Shown piece by piece: positions 24,410 through 35,400 of a stretch of 64,000 bases of DNA (its first letter is position 1; each line of letters starts with the position of its first letter). A model generated the notes under the pieces. The model worked only from the letters and a program-made list of their open reading frames with translations. It did no database searches and had not been told where the DNA came from. The DNA comes from Actinopolyspora lacussalsi (lineage in GTDB: Bacteria; Actinomycetota; Actinomycetes; Mycobacteriales; Pseudonocardiaceae): positions 1,745,501 through 1,809,500 of the forward strand of contig JAURUC010000001.1 of assembly GCA_030803735.1 (NCBI GenBank), read 5' to 3'. Both the position numbers and the translations under genes were made by a program.

Positions 24410-26689
24410 TCAGACGTCGTAGCCGAACTGGTTGAGTCGGTGTTCGGCCGTTCGCAACTCCTCGGTGGAGAACAACTCGGCGAAGCGTGGCTCGGTGGCC
24501 AGCGCTTCGACGGTGAGGTCCAACCTTCCTCGCTCCCACAGCGCGGCGAAACCGTCGGAGACGCCCCCACCGGCGAGAAGTTTGTGCGCGGTGGAAAGCC
24601 CACCGTGCTCGGCGAGCATACTCAGGAAGTACGTTGCGGTGTAGTGCGCCTCCTTGCGCCCCCGTTCGTACAGCGAGCGCATCCGCTGCTCGAACTCGGC
24701 CACCAACGGTTCCCGCGCGGGGTCGGGCTCACGGGACTGCTCGGTCGCGGAGTCGGCATCGGAGTCGGGCTCGGGCTCGCTGCGGTTGCGACGCCGCACG
24801 TAACCGCGCAGCGCGTCGACCGAGGTGAACACCTCGTAGCCGAGTTCCTCCAGCCGGGGCAGATCGGCGTCGGCGGTGTCGAGTTCGAGCACCACCGGAC
24901 TCCCCTGCCCGGTCTGCAACCCTTCGGGCCAGAACGCCTCGGCGACGGCCAGCGCCCGACCGGTGCGGGGATCGGCGATCTCGGTGTCGGTGGCGGGACT
25001 GGCACAACCGAGCTCCACCAGTTCGGAAATGAGCCCGTTGACCTGGGCAACACGGGCGTCCATGTCGTCGTCCCCGGCGATGGACAGCGGTTGCAGCTCC
25101 TCCCGGTCGGCGGTCGGTTGCCCGGTGCGCAGCTCGGTGAGGAACGACCGCGCCGCCTCGGCCAGCAGCTCGCGCCGTGCCTGCAGGAAGTCGGGGTAGC
25201 GCTCGATCTTCCACAGTTCCGGATCGGTGGGAATCCACTGCGAGGCCAGCACACCGGGGTGTTTCTCCTCGACCTCGGCGAAGTACTGCTCGGGCGGCCG
25301 GTTGCCCACCACGAGGTTGGTGTCCTGGGTGAGGAAGCAGAAGTTGGCTATGGCGTTGACCTGGGAACGCTCGTAACCGGCCTGGTAAAGCAGCGATTTG
25401 GGGAACAGGTGATGCACCTGCAGCGAGGAGTTCCTACCCAGCATGTCGGCGCGCAACGGCATACCGCTACCGAAGTCGCGGGCCTGGTTCACCCTGGTCA
25501 GCATGTACAGCAGCGGGTAGAAGCGCGATCCCTTGGTCGAGCCCTCGAAGTCGTGCGCGTGCACGTCGAGGTTGCCGCCGCGCCACCGCTCCAGCGAGGT
25601 GATCAGCCCGTCGATGCCGGATCGTTCGACGGTCTCGTAGTCCTTCTGCAGAAAGGTCTCGGTGGAGCCCGCGAAGCGTCCCCACAGCGCGGCGTGGACG
25701 TACCAGTACAGCACCTTGTCCTGGTGGGAACGGTCGTCGAACCGGCCACCGTTGAGTTCCAACAACCGCGAGACCACCGGGAAGGCGTAGCGGGCCATCA
25801 GCACCCGGTCGTGGTCCAGGCCGAGCCGCCCGGAGACCAGGTCGAGGAACCGGCCGATGTAGCCGGTGGACCTGTACAGCGCGTCCCGGAACTCCCCGGC
25901 CGAGACGTTGTCCAGCGCGGTGAACAGGGCTCGGCCGGTCGCCACCGCGTTGGCATTGCGCAGCAGCCAGTCCAGCGTGAAGTCGAAGCCCGCCTGCTGC
26001 CACTCCCGCAGCTTGTCGCGCATCTCGCCGCGCGCGTCGCTCCACTGCGAGCAGATCTTTGCCAGCGCGAGATCACCCTTGGACAGCTTCGTCCCGCCCG
26101 AGTTGACCCGGTTGAAGATGTCGACCACCGTGTCGACGTTCTTGTCGTTTCCGGTGATCTTCTCCGCGTAGAACTCGCGTTCCAGCAGGTTGCGCAGCCG
26201 GTTCAGCCGCTCCACGTAGAGGCCGAGATTGGCCGGGTCGTGCTGTTGGAAACTGGTGATGTACTCGCCGAGGTTCTCCAAGAACAGTTTGGTCACGTTC
26301 ACCCAGCGGTAGTCGTCGGCCATCCTGGACGGCGCGTAGAACTCGAACTTCTCCTCGGCGACGTTGAAGTACAGCTTGGTGAAGACCGCCGGGTCCCCCT
26401 CGAAGAACGCCGGGGCTTTGCCGCGCACCACGCCGTACAGCGAGGTGATGCGCTGCTGACCGTCCAGCAGCAGCAGATGGGTTCCCTGCTGGCCGCTCGT
26501 CTCGCCCCGGACGGAAACCCCTTCCGCGTCGGTTTCCCACATCAGCAGCCCACCCACGGGATGTCCCCGGTACAGCGACTGCATCAACTCCCGAACCTGG
26601 TCCCGGTTCCACACGTAGCCACGCTGGAACTCGGGAAGCAGCACGGAACCGGAGTCGATCTGGTACAGCAGTGTGGAAAGCGTCGGCAT
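24410..26689 (-). CDS. DUF262/HNH-type nuclease-like protein (GmrSD relative)
   Basis: 759 residues. N-terminal DUF262 (ParB-like NTPase) domain: LPEFQRGYVWNRDQVRELMQ at 18-37, and LLDGQQRITSLYG near 75, the nucleotide-binding signature of GmrS/SspE-type restriction proteins. An HNH-like/DUF1524-type site, LQVHHLFPKSLL with later Asn residues, lies near residue 420. An additional C-terminal region of 250 residues is helical, with an acidic linker at about 630-660. Proteins of this type attack modified phage DNA or act as abortive effectors. ATG 26689 has AGGAAGG upstream. It follows the UvrD-type helicase by 79 bases in the same leftward run, so the two probably function together. Confidence 0.88.
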   Translation of the reverse strand: MPTLSTLLYQIDSGSVLLPEFQRGYVWNRDQVRELMQSLYRGHPVGGLLMWETDAEGVSVRGETSGQQGTHLLLLDGQQRITSLYGVVRGKAPAFFEGDPAVFTKLYFNVAEEKFEFYAPSRMADDYRWVNVTKLFLENLGEYITSFQQHDPANLGLYVERLNRLRNLLEREFYAEKITGNDKNVDTVVDIFNRVNSGGTKLSKGDLALAKICSQWSDARGEMRDKLREWQQAGFDFTLDWLLRNANAVATGRALFTALDNVSAGEFRDALYRSTGYIGRFLDLVSGRLGLDHDRVLMARYAFPVVSRLLELNGGRFDDRSHQDKVLYWYVHAALWGRFAGSTETFLQKDYETVERSGIDGLITSLERWRGGNLDVHAHDFEGSTKGSRFYPLLYMLTRVNQARDFGSGMPLRADMLGRNSSLQVHHLFPKSLLYQAGYERSQVNAIANFCFLTQDTNLVVGNRPPEQYFAEVEEKHPGVLASQWIPTDPELWKIERYPDFLQARRELLAEAARSFLTELRTGQPTADREELQPLSIAGDDDMDARVAQVNGLISELVELGCASPATDTEIADPRTGRALAVAEAFWPEGLQTGQGSPVVLELDTADADLPRLEELGYEVFTSVDALRGYVRRRNRSEPEPDSDADSATEQSREPDPAREPLVAEFEQRMRSLYERGRKEAHYTATYFLSMLAEHGGLSTAHKLLAGGGVSDGFAALWERGRLDLTVEALATEPRFAELFSTEELRTAEHRLNQFGYDV

Positions 26690-26768
26690 GTTCTACCTTC
26701 CTGTGGTCGTGGCGGCCTGTAGTCGTGGCGGGTCGCACGGTGTACGGAAAACTCGGGCGCGACCGGTG

Positions 26769-28862
26769 TCAGTTCTGGGTGTGCAGGAACGGGCTCCTGC
26801 CGCCGTGCCAGGACACGGCGAGCTGTTCCCGGGCGCGGGTACAGGCGACGAACAGCAGGCACCGCTCGCGCTGGGTGTCCCTGCGGTGTGCCGAGGTGTC
26901 CTCCTCGGCGGGTGTGATCGCGCTGACGGGCGGAACGTGGTGCTCGGTGACCCCGACCACGGCCAGGCAGCGGAACTCCAGCCCCTTCATCCGGTGCATG
27001 GTGCCCACCGCGACCGCGTCGTCCTCCTCTGTCGTACCGCCGAGCAGTTTCACGCTCGGGATCCCCGCTTTACCGAGTTCGGCCACGACCGTTTCGACGA
27101 GTTTGTTGGAGCGCACCGCCACCCCGATCTCGCCGGGAGCGATCCCGGTGTCGATCCATCCCCGCAGCGTGGTCACCAGCTGTTCGAGCTCGGCGGCTCT
27201 GGTGGGGAAACCGCGAACCCACGGGTGCTTGCCGCGCACCTCCGAGCGGCAGCCCGCGATGGCTTCGAGTCCCTCGTCCATGTCGTCGATGGTCTCGCCG
27301 CGCAGCAGCCCGAGGCTCCAGGCGAGAATCTCGGCGGTGGTCCGGTAGTTGACGTTCAACCGGCTCGACCGCCCGGTCACCCGGATGCCCACCTCGCGCA
27401 GACTCACGCGGTTGTTGTAGATGCGCTGGTGCGTGTCGCCCGCCAGGAAGATGTCGTCCGACCGTTCGGGGGCGGCGGCTCGTAGCAGTCGCCACTGCAC
27501 CGGGCTGAGGTCCTGCGCCTCGTCGACCACGACGTGCCGGTAGGGCCGCTCGGTTCGCTGTTCGAGCAATCTGGTGGCCTCGACGCAGATCGTCTCGTGG
27601 GTCCACACGCCCCGCCGCCGTAGTTCGCTCTCGAACTCCCAGATCGCCTGCCAGACCTGCGCCCGCTGCCGACTGCCGAGACCGCGCCCCCGGCCATCGC
27701 GTTTGGCGCCGAGATACTGCTCGGCACTGCCGACCCGCTGGGCCAGCACGACCTGCCGCCACTCCTCCGCCAGGAAGTTCGCCGAGAACGATAGCTCCAA
27801 GTCGGTGACGATCGACTGCCACAGCTGCCGTTGTTCGTCCGTGCTCAGTATCGTGGGCGGTCCGTGGTGTTCGCGGAAGATCCGGTTGGCGAACTGGTCC
27901 ACGTGGTGCACGTGGATGCGTTCGCGAACCCCGGGGTCCTCGACGAGGAGTCTCACGCCGGTGCCGAGCGACTCGGCCAGGGTCGCGGTGAAGGTGGTCA
28001 TCAGCACGGGCCCCGCCCCGTTCACCGCCAACTGGTGGGCGCGGTGCATGGTCACCACGGTCTTGCCGGTGCCGGGTCCGCCGGTGACGCGCGCGGGACC
28101 GTTGTAGGAGGCCTCCACCGCCGAGCGCTGCACCGGGTGCAGGTAGATCCGCCACGTTGCCAGCGGGTGCCGGAAGATCGCCATGAGATCTTCGGGGCCG
28201 TCGGCGAGCACGACACGATCGGGGCTGCGTTCCACGGCCGCGTCCAGATCGTCCGGGTCGAACCCGGTATCGCTGACCTCTGCGGCGAGTTCCGCCCACA
28301 CCTGTTCGGGGGTGTAGCCGGCGGCCAGCCCGAACAGTACGTCCCACTGGTTGCCCGGCAGGAAGGACTTGGCCGCGTCGAGCTGCGTCGAGTCCGTCAG
28401 CGCCCTGGCGAATGCCAGGGTTTGCTCATCGATGCCCAGCTGTCGCAGTTGGGAGTCCTTGACGTGGTCGAACAACCGGCTGGGTGCGGTTTCGGCCAGT
28501 CTGGACAGGCCGGGCAGACTGTCCTCCACGGCCGCGACGTCGCGGATCTCGATCCGCCCGGTGGCAGCGTTGACGGAAGCTTTGCGTCGTTTCGCCCAGG
28601 CGTAGGCGTCATCGTGCGGCAGCACGGTGAGCAGGGTGTAGCTGTCCCCGGAGTCCGGTGCGAGCACGACCCCACGCCAGAAATCGCTGATCCGGATGGA
28701 GCGGAATCGGGGATCGCGCGCGTTGGCTATTTTCTCCAGGTGAGCTCCGGCGTGGCTGACCTGATCGAATTTCGTCAGGGTCTGGCTCACCCGCTCCTGA
28801 ACCTGCTTTTCGAGCTTGGCGAACTCGTGCAGGAAGTCCTTGTCTATGCCGAGTCGGGCCAC
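26769..28862 (-). CDS. RelE-like domain fused to UvrD/Rep-type helicase
   Basis: 697 residues. The first 95 residues fit the RelE/ParE toxin fold (FLHEFAKLEKQVQERVSQTL, then FRSIRISDFWRGVVL and TLLTVLPHDDAYAWAKRR). A linker domain follows to about 230. The helicase core has Walker A TGGPGTGKTVVTM near residue 258, Walker B VDEAQDLSPVQWR near 444, GDTHQRIYNNR, and C-terminal motifs TMHRMKGLEFRCLAVVGV and FVACTRAREQL. It is an SF1A helicase without the usual 2B size. GTG 28862 has GGAGA upstream. It sits between the Ser/Thr kinase and DUF262 genes in one orientation. Confidence 0.88.
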   Translation of the reverse strand: MARLGIDKDFLHEFAKLEKQVQERVSQTLTKFDQVSHAGAHLEKIANARDPRFRSIRISDFWRGVVLAPDSGDSYTLLTVLPHDDAYAWAKRRKASVNAATGRIEIRDVAAVEDSLPGLSRLAETAPSRLFDHVKDSQLRQLGIDEQTLAFARALTDSTQLDAAKSFLPGNQWDVLFGLAAGYTPEQVWAELAAEVSDTGFDPDDLDAAVERSPDRVVLADGPEDLMAIFRHPLATWRIYLHPVQRSAVEASYNGPARVTGGPGTGKTVVTMHRAHQLAVNGAGPVLMTTFTATLAESLGTGVRLLVEDPGVRERIHVHHVDQFANRIFREHHGPPTILSTDEQRQLWQSIVTDLELSFSANFLAEEWRQVVLAQRVGSAEQYLGAKRDGRGRGLGSRQRAQVWQAIWEFESELRRRGVWTHETICVEATRLLEQRTERPYRHVVVDEAQDLSPVQWRLLRAAAPERSDDIFLAGDTHQRIYNNRVSLREVGIRVTGRSSRLNVNYRTTAEILAWSLGLLRGETIDDMDEGLEAIAGCRSEVRGKHPWVRGFPTRAAELEQLVTTLRGWIDTGIAPGEIGVAVRSNKLVETVVAELGKAGIPSVKLLGGTTEEDDAVAVGTMHRMKGLEFRCLAVVGVTEHHVPPVSAITPAEEDTSAHRRDTQRERCLLFVACTRAREQLAVSWHGGRSPFLHTQN

Positions 28863-28989
28863 TGCTGTCTCCGGTGCCGCTGTCCGTCGTTGTCACTGTC
28901 GTCGGCGCCGCGTCGCCCCGATCCACGAAAGACCCCAGTCCGTCCGATTCGATCGTTTTCCCCGATGAGGCTCCGGACACCGCTGATGA

Positions 28990-30690
28990 TCATCCTCCTC
29001 CACCCGGCAACCCGTCGAGCAGTTCGCGCACTTTGACGACGGTGGAGTGCTCGGGATCGTGGGTGCGGAGCAGGTCGTCGAGCAGCGTGCTCAGGGTCGA
29101 CTCGGCTTCCTCCGGCTTGCCCGCCCCGAGCTGGAGCAACCCAATCTGGCACCGCAGATCCAGGGTGCGGGGATGGTCATCGCCGAATACGCGTTGTTCG
29201 TCGGCCAGCAGGCTGTTCATGGCCCGGAGCGCGTGGCTGTGGTTACCGCCGAGCGCGTGGCAGCTCGCGTTGCGCAGTCGGCAGTGGAAGACGAGTTCGG
29301 TATCGAGCCCGTCACGCTGTGCCAGATCGGTGGCCAACGCGTGGTAGACCGGTCCGGCCCGCTGGTACTGGCTGCCGTCGTAGAGCACTCGGGCCCACTC
29401 CAGGCGCAGTTCGATGACGTCACCGTCGGTGCTGCCGAAGGCCCTGCTCGCTGAATCCACTGTAGACCGAAGCAGTTCGGCGGCCTCGTCGTATCGGGAG
29501 CGCTGTACGTGGGAGTCGGCCCGGTTCTTGGCCGTTTCCAACTCATCGCGGGTCAGTGAGTTCCGACCGTCCCGGTCATCGCCGGAGGCAGCGGATGTGC
29601 TCGGCTCGCCCGCTTCCGGTGGTTCCGGTCGCGCCGGTGCCTCCTCGTGCGGAATCTCCGTCCCGGCACCGTCCGTTGCCCTATCGGCCGCACCGCCGTG
29701 AGCCGGGGCGGCATGAGCTGGGCCACCGTGATCCGGGGCCACCGAGCCCGCCCGATCGGAGTCGTCGAACGGCGAAACCCGACTCAGCACCGAGGCGTAC
29801 ATCCTGGTCGGGCTGGGGGTATCCGGCGCCGCGAGCGCTCCCGGCAGCACTTCGAGGTGCCGGGTGAACGGCAGCAGCCTGCGGTAGACGGTGTGGGCAC
29901 TGTCGGGGCGCTCCTCGGCTTCCTTCGCCAGTAGCTCGGAGAGGAGTTCGTCCAGTTCGCCGGGGATGTCCGGGCGGTGTTCGAGTGCCGGTACCGGTGG
30001 CTGGCCGACCTGCTTGCTCATCACGGCGTAGTCGGTGGGCCCCCGGAAAAGCCGCGTCCCCGTGAGCGCCTCGTAGAGCACGCAACCCAGCGAGTAGAGA
30101 TCGCTGCGGGTGGAGCTCGTGGCGTCCTGGATCTGTTCCGGAGCCATGTAGGCCGGAGTGCCGATGTGTTGGCCGGTACGGGTCAGCCGGGAGATGTCCG
30201 CCACGTCGAGCGCCACGGCCAGTCCGAAGTCGAGCACCTTGACGGTGCCGTCCGGTTGCAGCATCAGGTTGGACGGTTTGAGGTCGCGGTGCACCAGCTG
30301 TTCCTGATGGGCAGCGGTAAGCACCGAGCAGGTCTGCGCGGCGATGGCGGCGGCCCAGCCGAGCGGCAGCGTGCCGTGTTCGGCGATCAGATCGGAGACG
30401 CTGATGCCGTGGACGAGTTCCATCACCAGGTAGGGCCGCCCGTTGTGGGTGCCCACGTCGAAGATCGACGGGACACCCGGGTGCCGCAGCCGCGCGGTGA
30501 CGCGGGACTCGCGGTGGAACCTGCTCACCAGCTCCTCGTCGGGTTCCGCGTCGGGAAACCGGACGAACTTGACCGCGATCTCCCGTTCGAGCTTGGTGTC
30601 ACGTCCCGCCCACACCTCCCCCATCCCGCCCTTGGCCAGCGGAACGGCCTGGAGCTCGTAGCGATCGTTGATCATTCTCGGTTCCGCCAC
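28990..30690 (-). CDS. Serine/threonine protein kinase with TPR C terminus
   Basis: 566 residues from GTG 30690, supported by GGGGAGGA five bases upstream. Kinase domain 8-275: Gly-rich loop PLAKGGMGEVWAG, catalytic Lys in IAVKFVRF, catalytic loop HRDLKPSN near 133, DFG in VLDFGLAV, activation segment GTPAYMAPEQ. An Ala/Pro/His/Gly-rich linker at 300-390 is followed by about 160 residues of tetratricopeptide-like helices (ADSHVQRSRYDEAAELL onward). There is no transmembrane span, so it is cytosolic, unlike PknB-type receptor kinases. It is the first gene of the kinase-helicase-DUF262 run, suggesting a signalling or sensor role there (inference). Confidence 0.9.
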   Translation of the reverse strand: MAEPRMINDRYELQAVPLAKGGMGEVWAGRDTKLEREIAVKFVRFPDAEPDEELVSRFHRESRVTARLRHPGVPSIFDVGTHNGRPYLVMELVHGISVSDLIAEHGTLPLGWAAAIAAQTCSVLTAAHQEQLVHRDLKPSNLMLQPDGTVKVLDFGLAVALDVADISRLTRTGQHIGTPAYMAPEQIQDATSSTRSDLYSLGCVLYEALTGTRLFRGPTDYAVMSKQVGQPPVPALEHRPDIPGELDELLSELLAKEAEERPDSAHTVYRRLLPFTRHLEVLPGALAAPDTPSPTRMYASVLSRVSPFDDSDRAGSVAPDHGGPAHAAPAHGGAADRATDGAGTEIPHEEAPARPEPPEAGEPSTSAASGDDRDGRNSLTRDELETAKNRADSHVQRSRYDEAAELLRSTVDSASRAFGSTDGDVIELRLEWARVLYDGSQYQRAGPVYHALATDLAQRDGLDTELVFHCRLRNASCHALGGNHSHALRAMNSLLADEQRVFGDDHPRTLDLRCQIGLLQLGAGKPEEAESTLSTLLDDLLRTHDPEHSTVVKVRELLDGLPGGGG

Positions 30691-31201
30691 GTTTCCTCCC
30701 CTAAGCCACATACGCGCGTCTCGCTGCTCTCGCGGTTCCACCCGAACCCGCTGTATCGACGGTCGTCGGTGTTCCTCACCGACGCCGGAATATTCCGCCA
30801 CATCGGACGTAATCGAGAGTTCCGATCGAGACTCGACCACGAATCGGCGGATACACGGGGAGTGGGGAACTGTCGAACGCACCCCTGCCCGGTCGAGATC
30901 AATCGATTGTCCCCTTTTCGGGCTGGTACGGGCCCCCATCGACGTAGTCCGCACACCCCGAGCTCTGTCACGGTTTCTCCCGTCACCACAAGATAGCGCA
31001 GTCCGTTGTCGGACAGTTCACACTGCCGGAAAATCCATACGTTACCGAATTGTTTCCCGAATTCCGGTAACGCTTCCCGACTGCGATTGCCGCACCCACC
31101 GGATTCCGCGTGCTCGAGTCGACAACGCGCGGGAACGGCTCCGCGCCGGAAAAGTCGTTTCATCAGGGTTCCACCCATTCGCCGAGCCGCAGCCGTTCTC
31201 G
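30691..31201. other. 511-base gap upstream of the kinase gene
   Basis: No convincing gene on either strand. It contains the kinase ribosome binding site and presumably its promoter; the composition is slightly lower in GC than the flanking genes. No hairpin or palindrome family member was found here. Confidence 0.4.
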
Positions 31202-32137
31202 TTAGACGCGCACGATCCGCTGGCCCATCGGGATCGTTTCGTCGTGCAGCAGTCGCTGGTCGATCGGTTCGGTGTCGACGGCGGAGTCATCGCTGTTCTC
31301 GGCCGCGCTGTCGCGGGCGTAGGCGTCGAACAGTCGCGTTTTGCCCTCCAACACCTCGGCCAGCCGCTGGTCGACGGTGACCTTGGCAATCTGCCGGTGC
31401 ACGTGGACCTTGCGGGTCTGCCCCATGCGGTGGCAGCGGGCGATGGCCTGCTCCTCGGTGCTGGGTTTGAGCTGTGGTTCGGCGAGGATCACCACCGAAG
31501 CGGACTGGGTGCTCAGTCCCACTCCGTCCGCCGCGTTCTGCCGTCCGGCCACTTCGTATGCCCGCCGCGCCGCATCGGTGCTCCGCTCGACCCACGGTTG
31601 TTCCAGCAGGTCCTCGAGCCGAGCCAGTGCACGTAGCGAGGCTTGCTTCTTGGCGCGGCCGGCGAACATCATCCGCAGCTTGCTGCCCGCACGCCCGGCC
31701 ATCGGTCGGACCGAGTCGAGTTCGGCGGACAACGCGTCGATGCTGTCGCCGAGCTCGTCGACGGTGGCTTCGGCGGTTTTCTCCCCGACTCCGGGATGCC
31801 GACGCAGCTGCTCGGAACGAGCGGACAGCACCTGCCGGACGTCGCGGTATCCGGCGCGTTCCAGCGCGTCGAATCGGATCCTGCCACCCGCCGCCTCGCG
31901 CAACTTGTCCAGCGGGGCGTCCTTCAGCCGCGCGGCGACGGCACGTCGGTGAAGCTCGGCGTGCTGCTCGCGGGCTCGCTCCCGCAACCGTTCCGGTGCG
32001 GAGCGAAGCCGCTCGGCGGTGCTCCTCGTTTCGTCGGCACGGGACAACGTGGCACGCGCGAGCGCGCCCACAGCCGCACGGTCAGCGGTTTCGGGAGCCG
32101 CGTCCGGTTCCTCGTCCGCAGCGGTCGGCTCGTGCAA
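31202..32137 (-). pseudogene. Internally deleted SNF2-family helicase (catalytic core missing)
   Basis: 311 residues. The N-terminal 190 residues resemble the helical and helix-hairpin-helix leader of large actinobacterial DEAD/SNF2 helicases (LERAGYRDVRQVL, HPGVGEKTAEATVDELG). From about 205 the sequence jumps directly to the end of helicase motif VI and its tail (VVILAEPQLKPSTEEQAIAR, CHRMGQTRKVHVHRQ). Walker A, DEAH and the intervening several hundred residues are absent. The frame is open, so a shortened product could be made from TTG 32137 (GAGGGGGA upstream), but ATPase activity is not possible. It is a relic of an in-frame deletion. Confidence 0.75.
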
Positions 32138-32427
32138 TACGTCCCCCTCGGTCTTCAGCCGACGATCACCGCTCGCACGCAGCGATCGGAAAGCCCTCTA
32201 TGATCTCGTAAAGCTCGCTGGGGTAAATCCGCCGAACGGGTGAATGATCCGCATTCCGGAACGCACAGACGAATACCGTGTGCAATACGCCACAGCCGAT
32301 CCGTATTGATCTCACCCATTCGGATTATGGCAACGCCTTACCCGTTGCGGCATCCTGAAAGGCTGATCACAGACGGGTCAGCCCGGAATCTCAACGGTCC
32401 AGGGCACTCTGATGGGGACTGCGGGGC

Positions 32428-35400
32428 ATGTCGACCGAGAACGACCAGGAATTACAGGAACTGGTGCGCGCGAAGGCCGAGGAATGGGCGAACAAGCTCG
32501 TCGACCTCGGGACCACCAACACGCTGCTGCATTTCAAGAACAGGAAAACGACCACGCTGGACCTCACCTCCGCCGATCCGGATGAGTTGCGCACTCTGCT
32601 CACCGGTTCGGAAACGCGGTTGAGCTCGCTGTTCCGGGAAACCGACGCGCATAAGGACGCGAGCAAACGGATCCGCGACATACGACGCAGGATCAACGCG
32701 GCCGAGGAGGAGCAGGGCGTCGAGGTGGGCAAGGTCGCCCAGGGACTGGTGCGAACCGAGCAGCAGGTGCGGGGCAGCGAATCGGTTCCCGCGACCCGAG
32801 CACCGCTGCTCCTGCGCACACTGCGGATCGAGTCCCGAACGGTCTCGGAGAACGACTTCGTGCTGCGGCTCGACGACGTCGAGATCAACCAGGTGCTGCT
32901 GTACGCCCTCGACCGCAAGTACGGCCTGGATATCGATCACGAACGGTTCACCAGCGCCGTCGAGGATCGGTTGAGCCAGCACGAGGACCCGGGGGAACAG
33001 CTCGAGAGCGTTTACGGGGAACTGGTCGATCTGGCGGCACGGCAGGACATGGGAATCGAACTCGAACGTTCGGTGGTCATCGGCCTGTTCAACTACGAGA
33101 AACTGCCGATGGTCAAGGATCTCCGCAACTCGACGGAACTGCTGGCCCAGCACGAGCTCGTCGCCGCACTGGCAGGTCACCGAGCCAGTACGGAGGCGGT
33201 GCGGGAGGAGAGCACCGGTTTCGCTCCCCCGCCACCGGACGAGATCGCGCCGAACACCGAGCACCCGGTGCAGGACGCGGACTCCTCGCAGCAGGGAGCC
33301 ATCAACAGCGCCCTGGCGGACCAGCACGTGCTCGTCGAGGGACCACCGGGTACCGGTAAGAGCCAGACGATCGCCAACATCATCGCGGGCGCCGCCGCGC
33401 AGGGAAAACGGGTGCTGTTCGTCTCCGAGAAGCGTGCGGCGATCGAGGCGGTGACGAACCGGCTCGCCGAGGTGAACCTGGCGGACCTGGTGTTCGACCT
33501 GCACCAGCGCAAGGTCGACAAGAAGCAGCTCGCGCAGCGGTTGCAGGAGAGCCTACAGGCCACCAGCAGGCAACAACCGGCGGAGACCGGGGAACTGCAC
33601 CAACGGTTGGCGGAGCGGCGCGATTCGCTGCGCGTTTCGTCCGACGAGCTGCACGCTCGACGTGATCCCTGGGAGAAGAGCGCTTACGAGGTGCAGCTGG
33701 AGCTGCTCAAGCTCGGGGAACAGCATCGGACGGATCACTTCTTCCGTGATTCGACGCTGCGCGCGCTGGACGCGGCGACGGTGCGTCGGCTGGAGCAGGA
33801 ACTGCACCAGTTCGTCGATGCGGGAGGACTGCGAATCCTGCGCAAGGAGTCACCGTGGTGGCAGGCCGACATCCGGACCGAAGCGGATCTCAGACGGGTG
33901 ACGGCCGAGCTCGACGAGCTGACCACCAGGACCCTGCGGGACGGTCAGCAGGGAATGCACGCCCTGCTGCGCCAGACCGGTCTCACACCGCCCACCGATC
34001 TCGAGGGTTGGCAGCACGTGCTGGAACTGCTCGACGAGGTGCGCGACAGCGTCGAGGCTTTCGGCTCGGACGTCTTCGGCACCCAACTGGACGACTGGTG
34101 GCTCGCCACGGCGAGTCGTAAGCAGCGTGCGAGAGACGGCCGGAAGCTCGGTTGGCGGCAGCGCCGGACACTGCTGAAGGAGGTCAGGCGGGCCTCGACG
34201 GACGGCATCACCAAGAAGTGGGCGCTGCACGCGAAGTTGAACGAGATCGTGCGACAGCGTGACCGCTGGAGTGAGCTGGGCGGCGGCCAGGTGCAACCGG
34301 CCGAGGTCGTGGACCTGCGACAGACCATGGAGACCTTCCACACACTGCGAAACCAGCTCACCTCGGTGGCGATGTGCGCGCGGCTCACCGACTACGAGTC
34401 CCGCCCCACCGAGCAGGTCCAGGAGGAACTGCGCGAACTCGCCGCCGACAAGAACACGATGTGGCAGATGCCCCGGATCAACGAGCTGCTGGACGAGTTC
34501 CGGCGCCTGGGCTTGACGGAGCTGCTCGGCGAAGCGGCCCGCCGCGACGCCACGGGAGAACAGACCTGGCTACTGTTCCGGCACTGCTGGCTGCGATGCC
34601 TGTTCGACGAGTTCAAGTTCCGGATACCGGCGCTGCGGGAGGTCAACGGCGAGCAGCGGAACAGGACCGTCGACGAGTTCCAGGAGGCCGACCGGGAACA
34701 CCGGGGAACCTCGGCGCAGCGGGTGCGGTGGGCGGTGGCCGACGCGCTGCGCCGGGTGCGCGACGAGTTCCCGGATGAGACCGACCTACTGCGGAAGCAG
34801 GCGAACAAGAAGTCCCGGCATCTGCCGATCCGGCGACTTGTGGAACGTGCCCCGCACGTGCTGCTGGCGCTACGGCCGTGCTGGGCGATGTCGCCGCTGG
34901 TGGTCAGCAGCACGCTGCCTCCCGAGCGGCTGTTCGATCTGGTCGTGTTCGACGAGGCGAGCCAGATCGAACCGCACGACGCGGTCACCTCGCTCGCCCG
35001 TGGGCGCAGGCTCGTGGTCGCCGGGGACGACAAGCAGTTGCCGCCGACGAACTTCTTCAGCCGGATGCTCGAAGAGCCCTCCGAGGCAGCGGACGAGGAT
35101 GACGACGACGGCGATCTGCGGGACTACGAGTCCATCCTGACGACGATGCGTTCGCTGATCCCGATCCGGCGGACGCTGCGGTGGCACTACCGGAGTCGGG
35201 ACGAACGGCTCATCGCCTTCTCCAACGAGGAGATCTACAACAACGAGCTGGTGACCTTTCCGGGCGCCCGGTGGGACACCCCGGTCACGCTCGACGTTGT
35301 CGACGGGGTCGCCTCGCCCGGTCAGGACGGCTCGGCCCCGGAGGAGGTCGAGCGTGTCGTCGAACGGGTGTTAGAGCACGCCGAGTTCCGCCCGCACGAA

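Noticed and set aside
24398..26722. Long open frame on the + strand opposite the DUF262 gene, 774 codons
   Set aside because: It is a mirror of a strongly GC-biased gene: the antisense frame stays open because of codon bias, its residues are low-complexity and it matches no family, while the - strand carries FQRGY and DGQQRI motifs.
30691..31201. Possible gene of about 168 codons upstream of the kinase on the - strand
   Set aside because: Codon third positions are not GC-biased, no conserved motif is visible, and it crosses the kinase start region.
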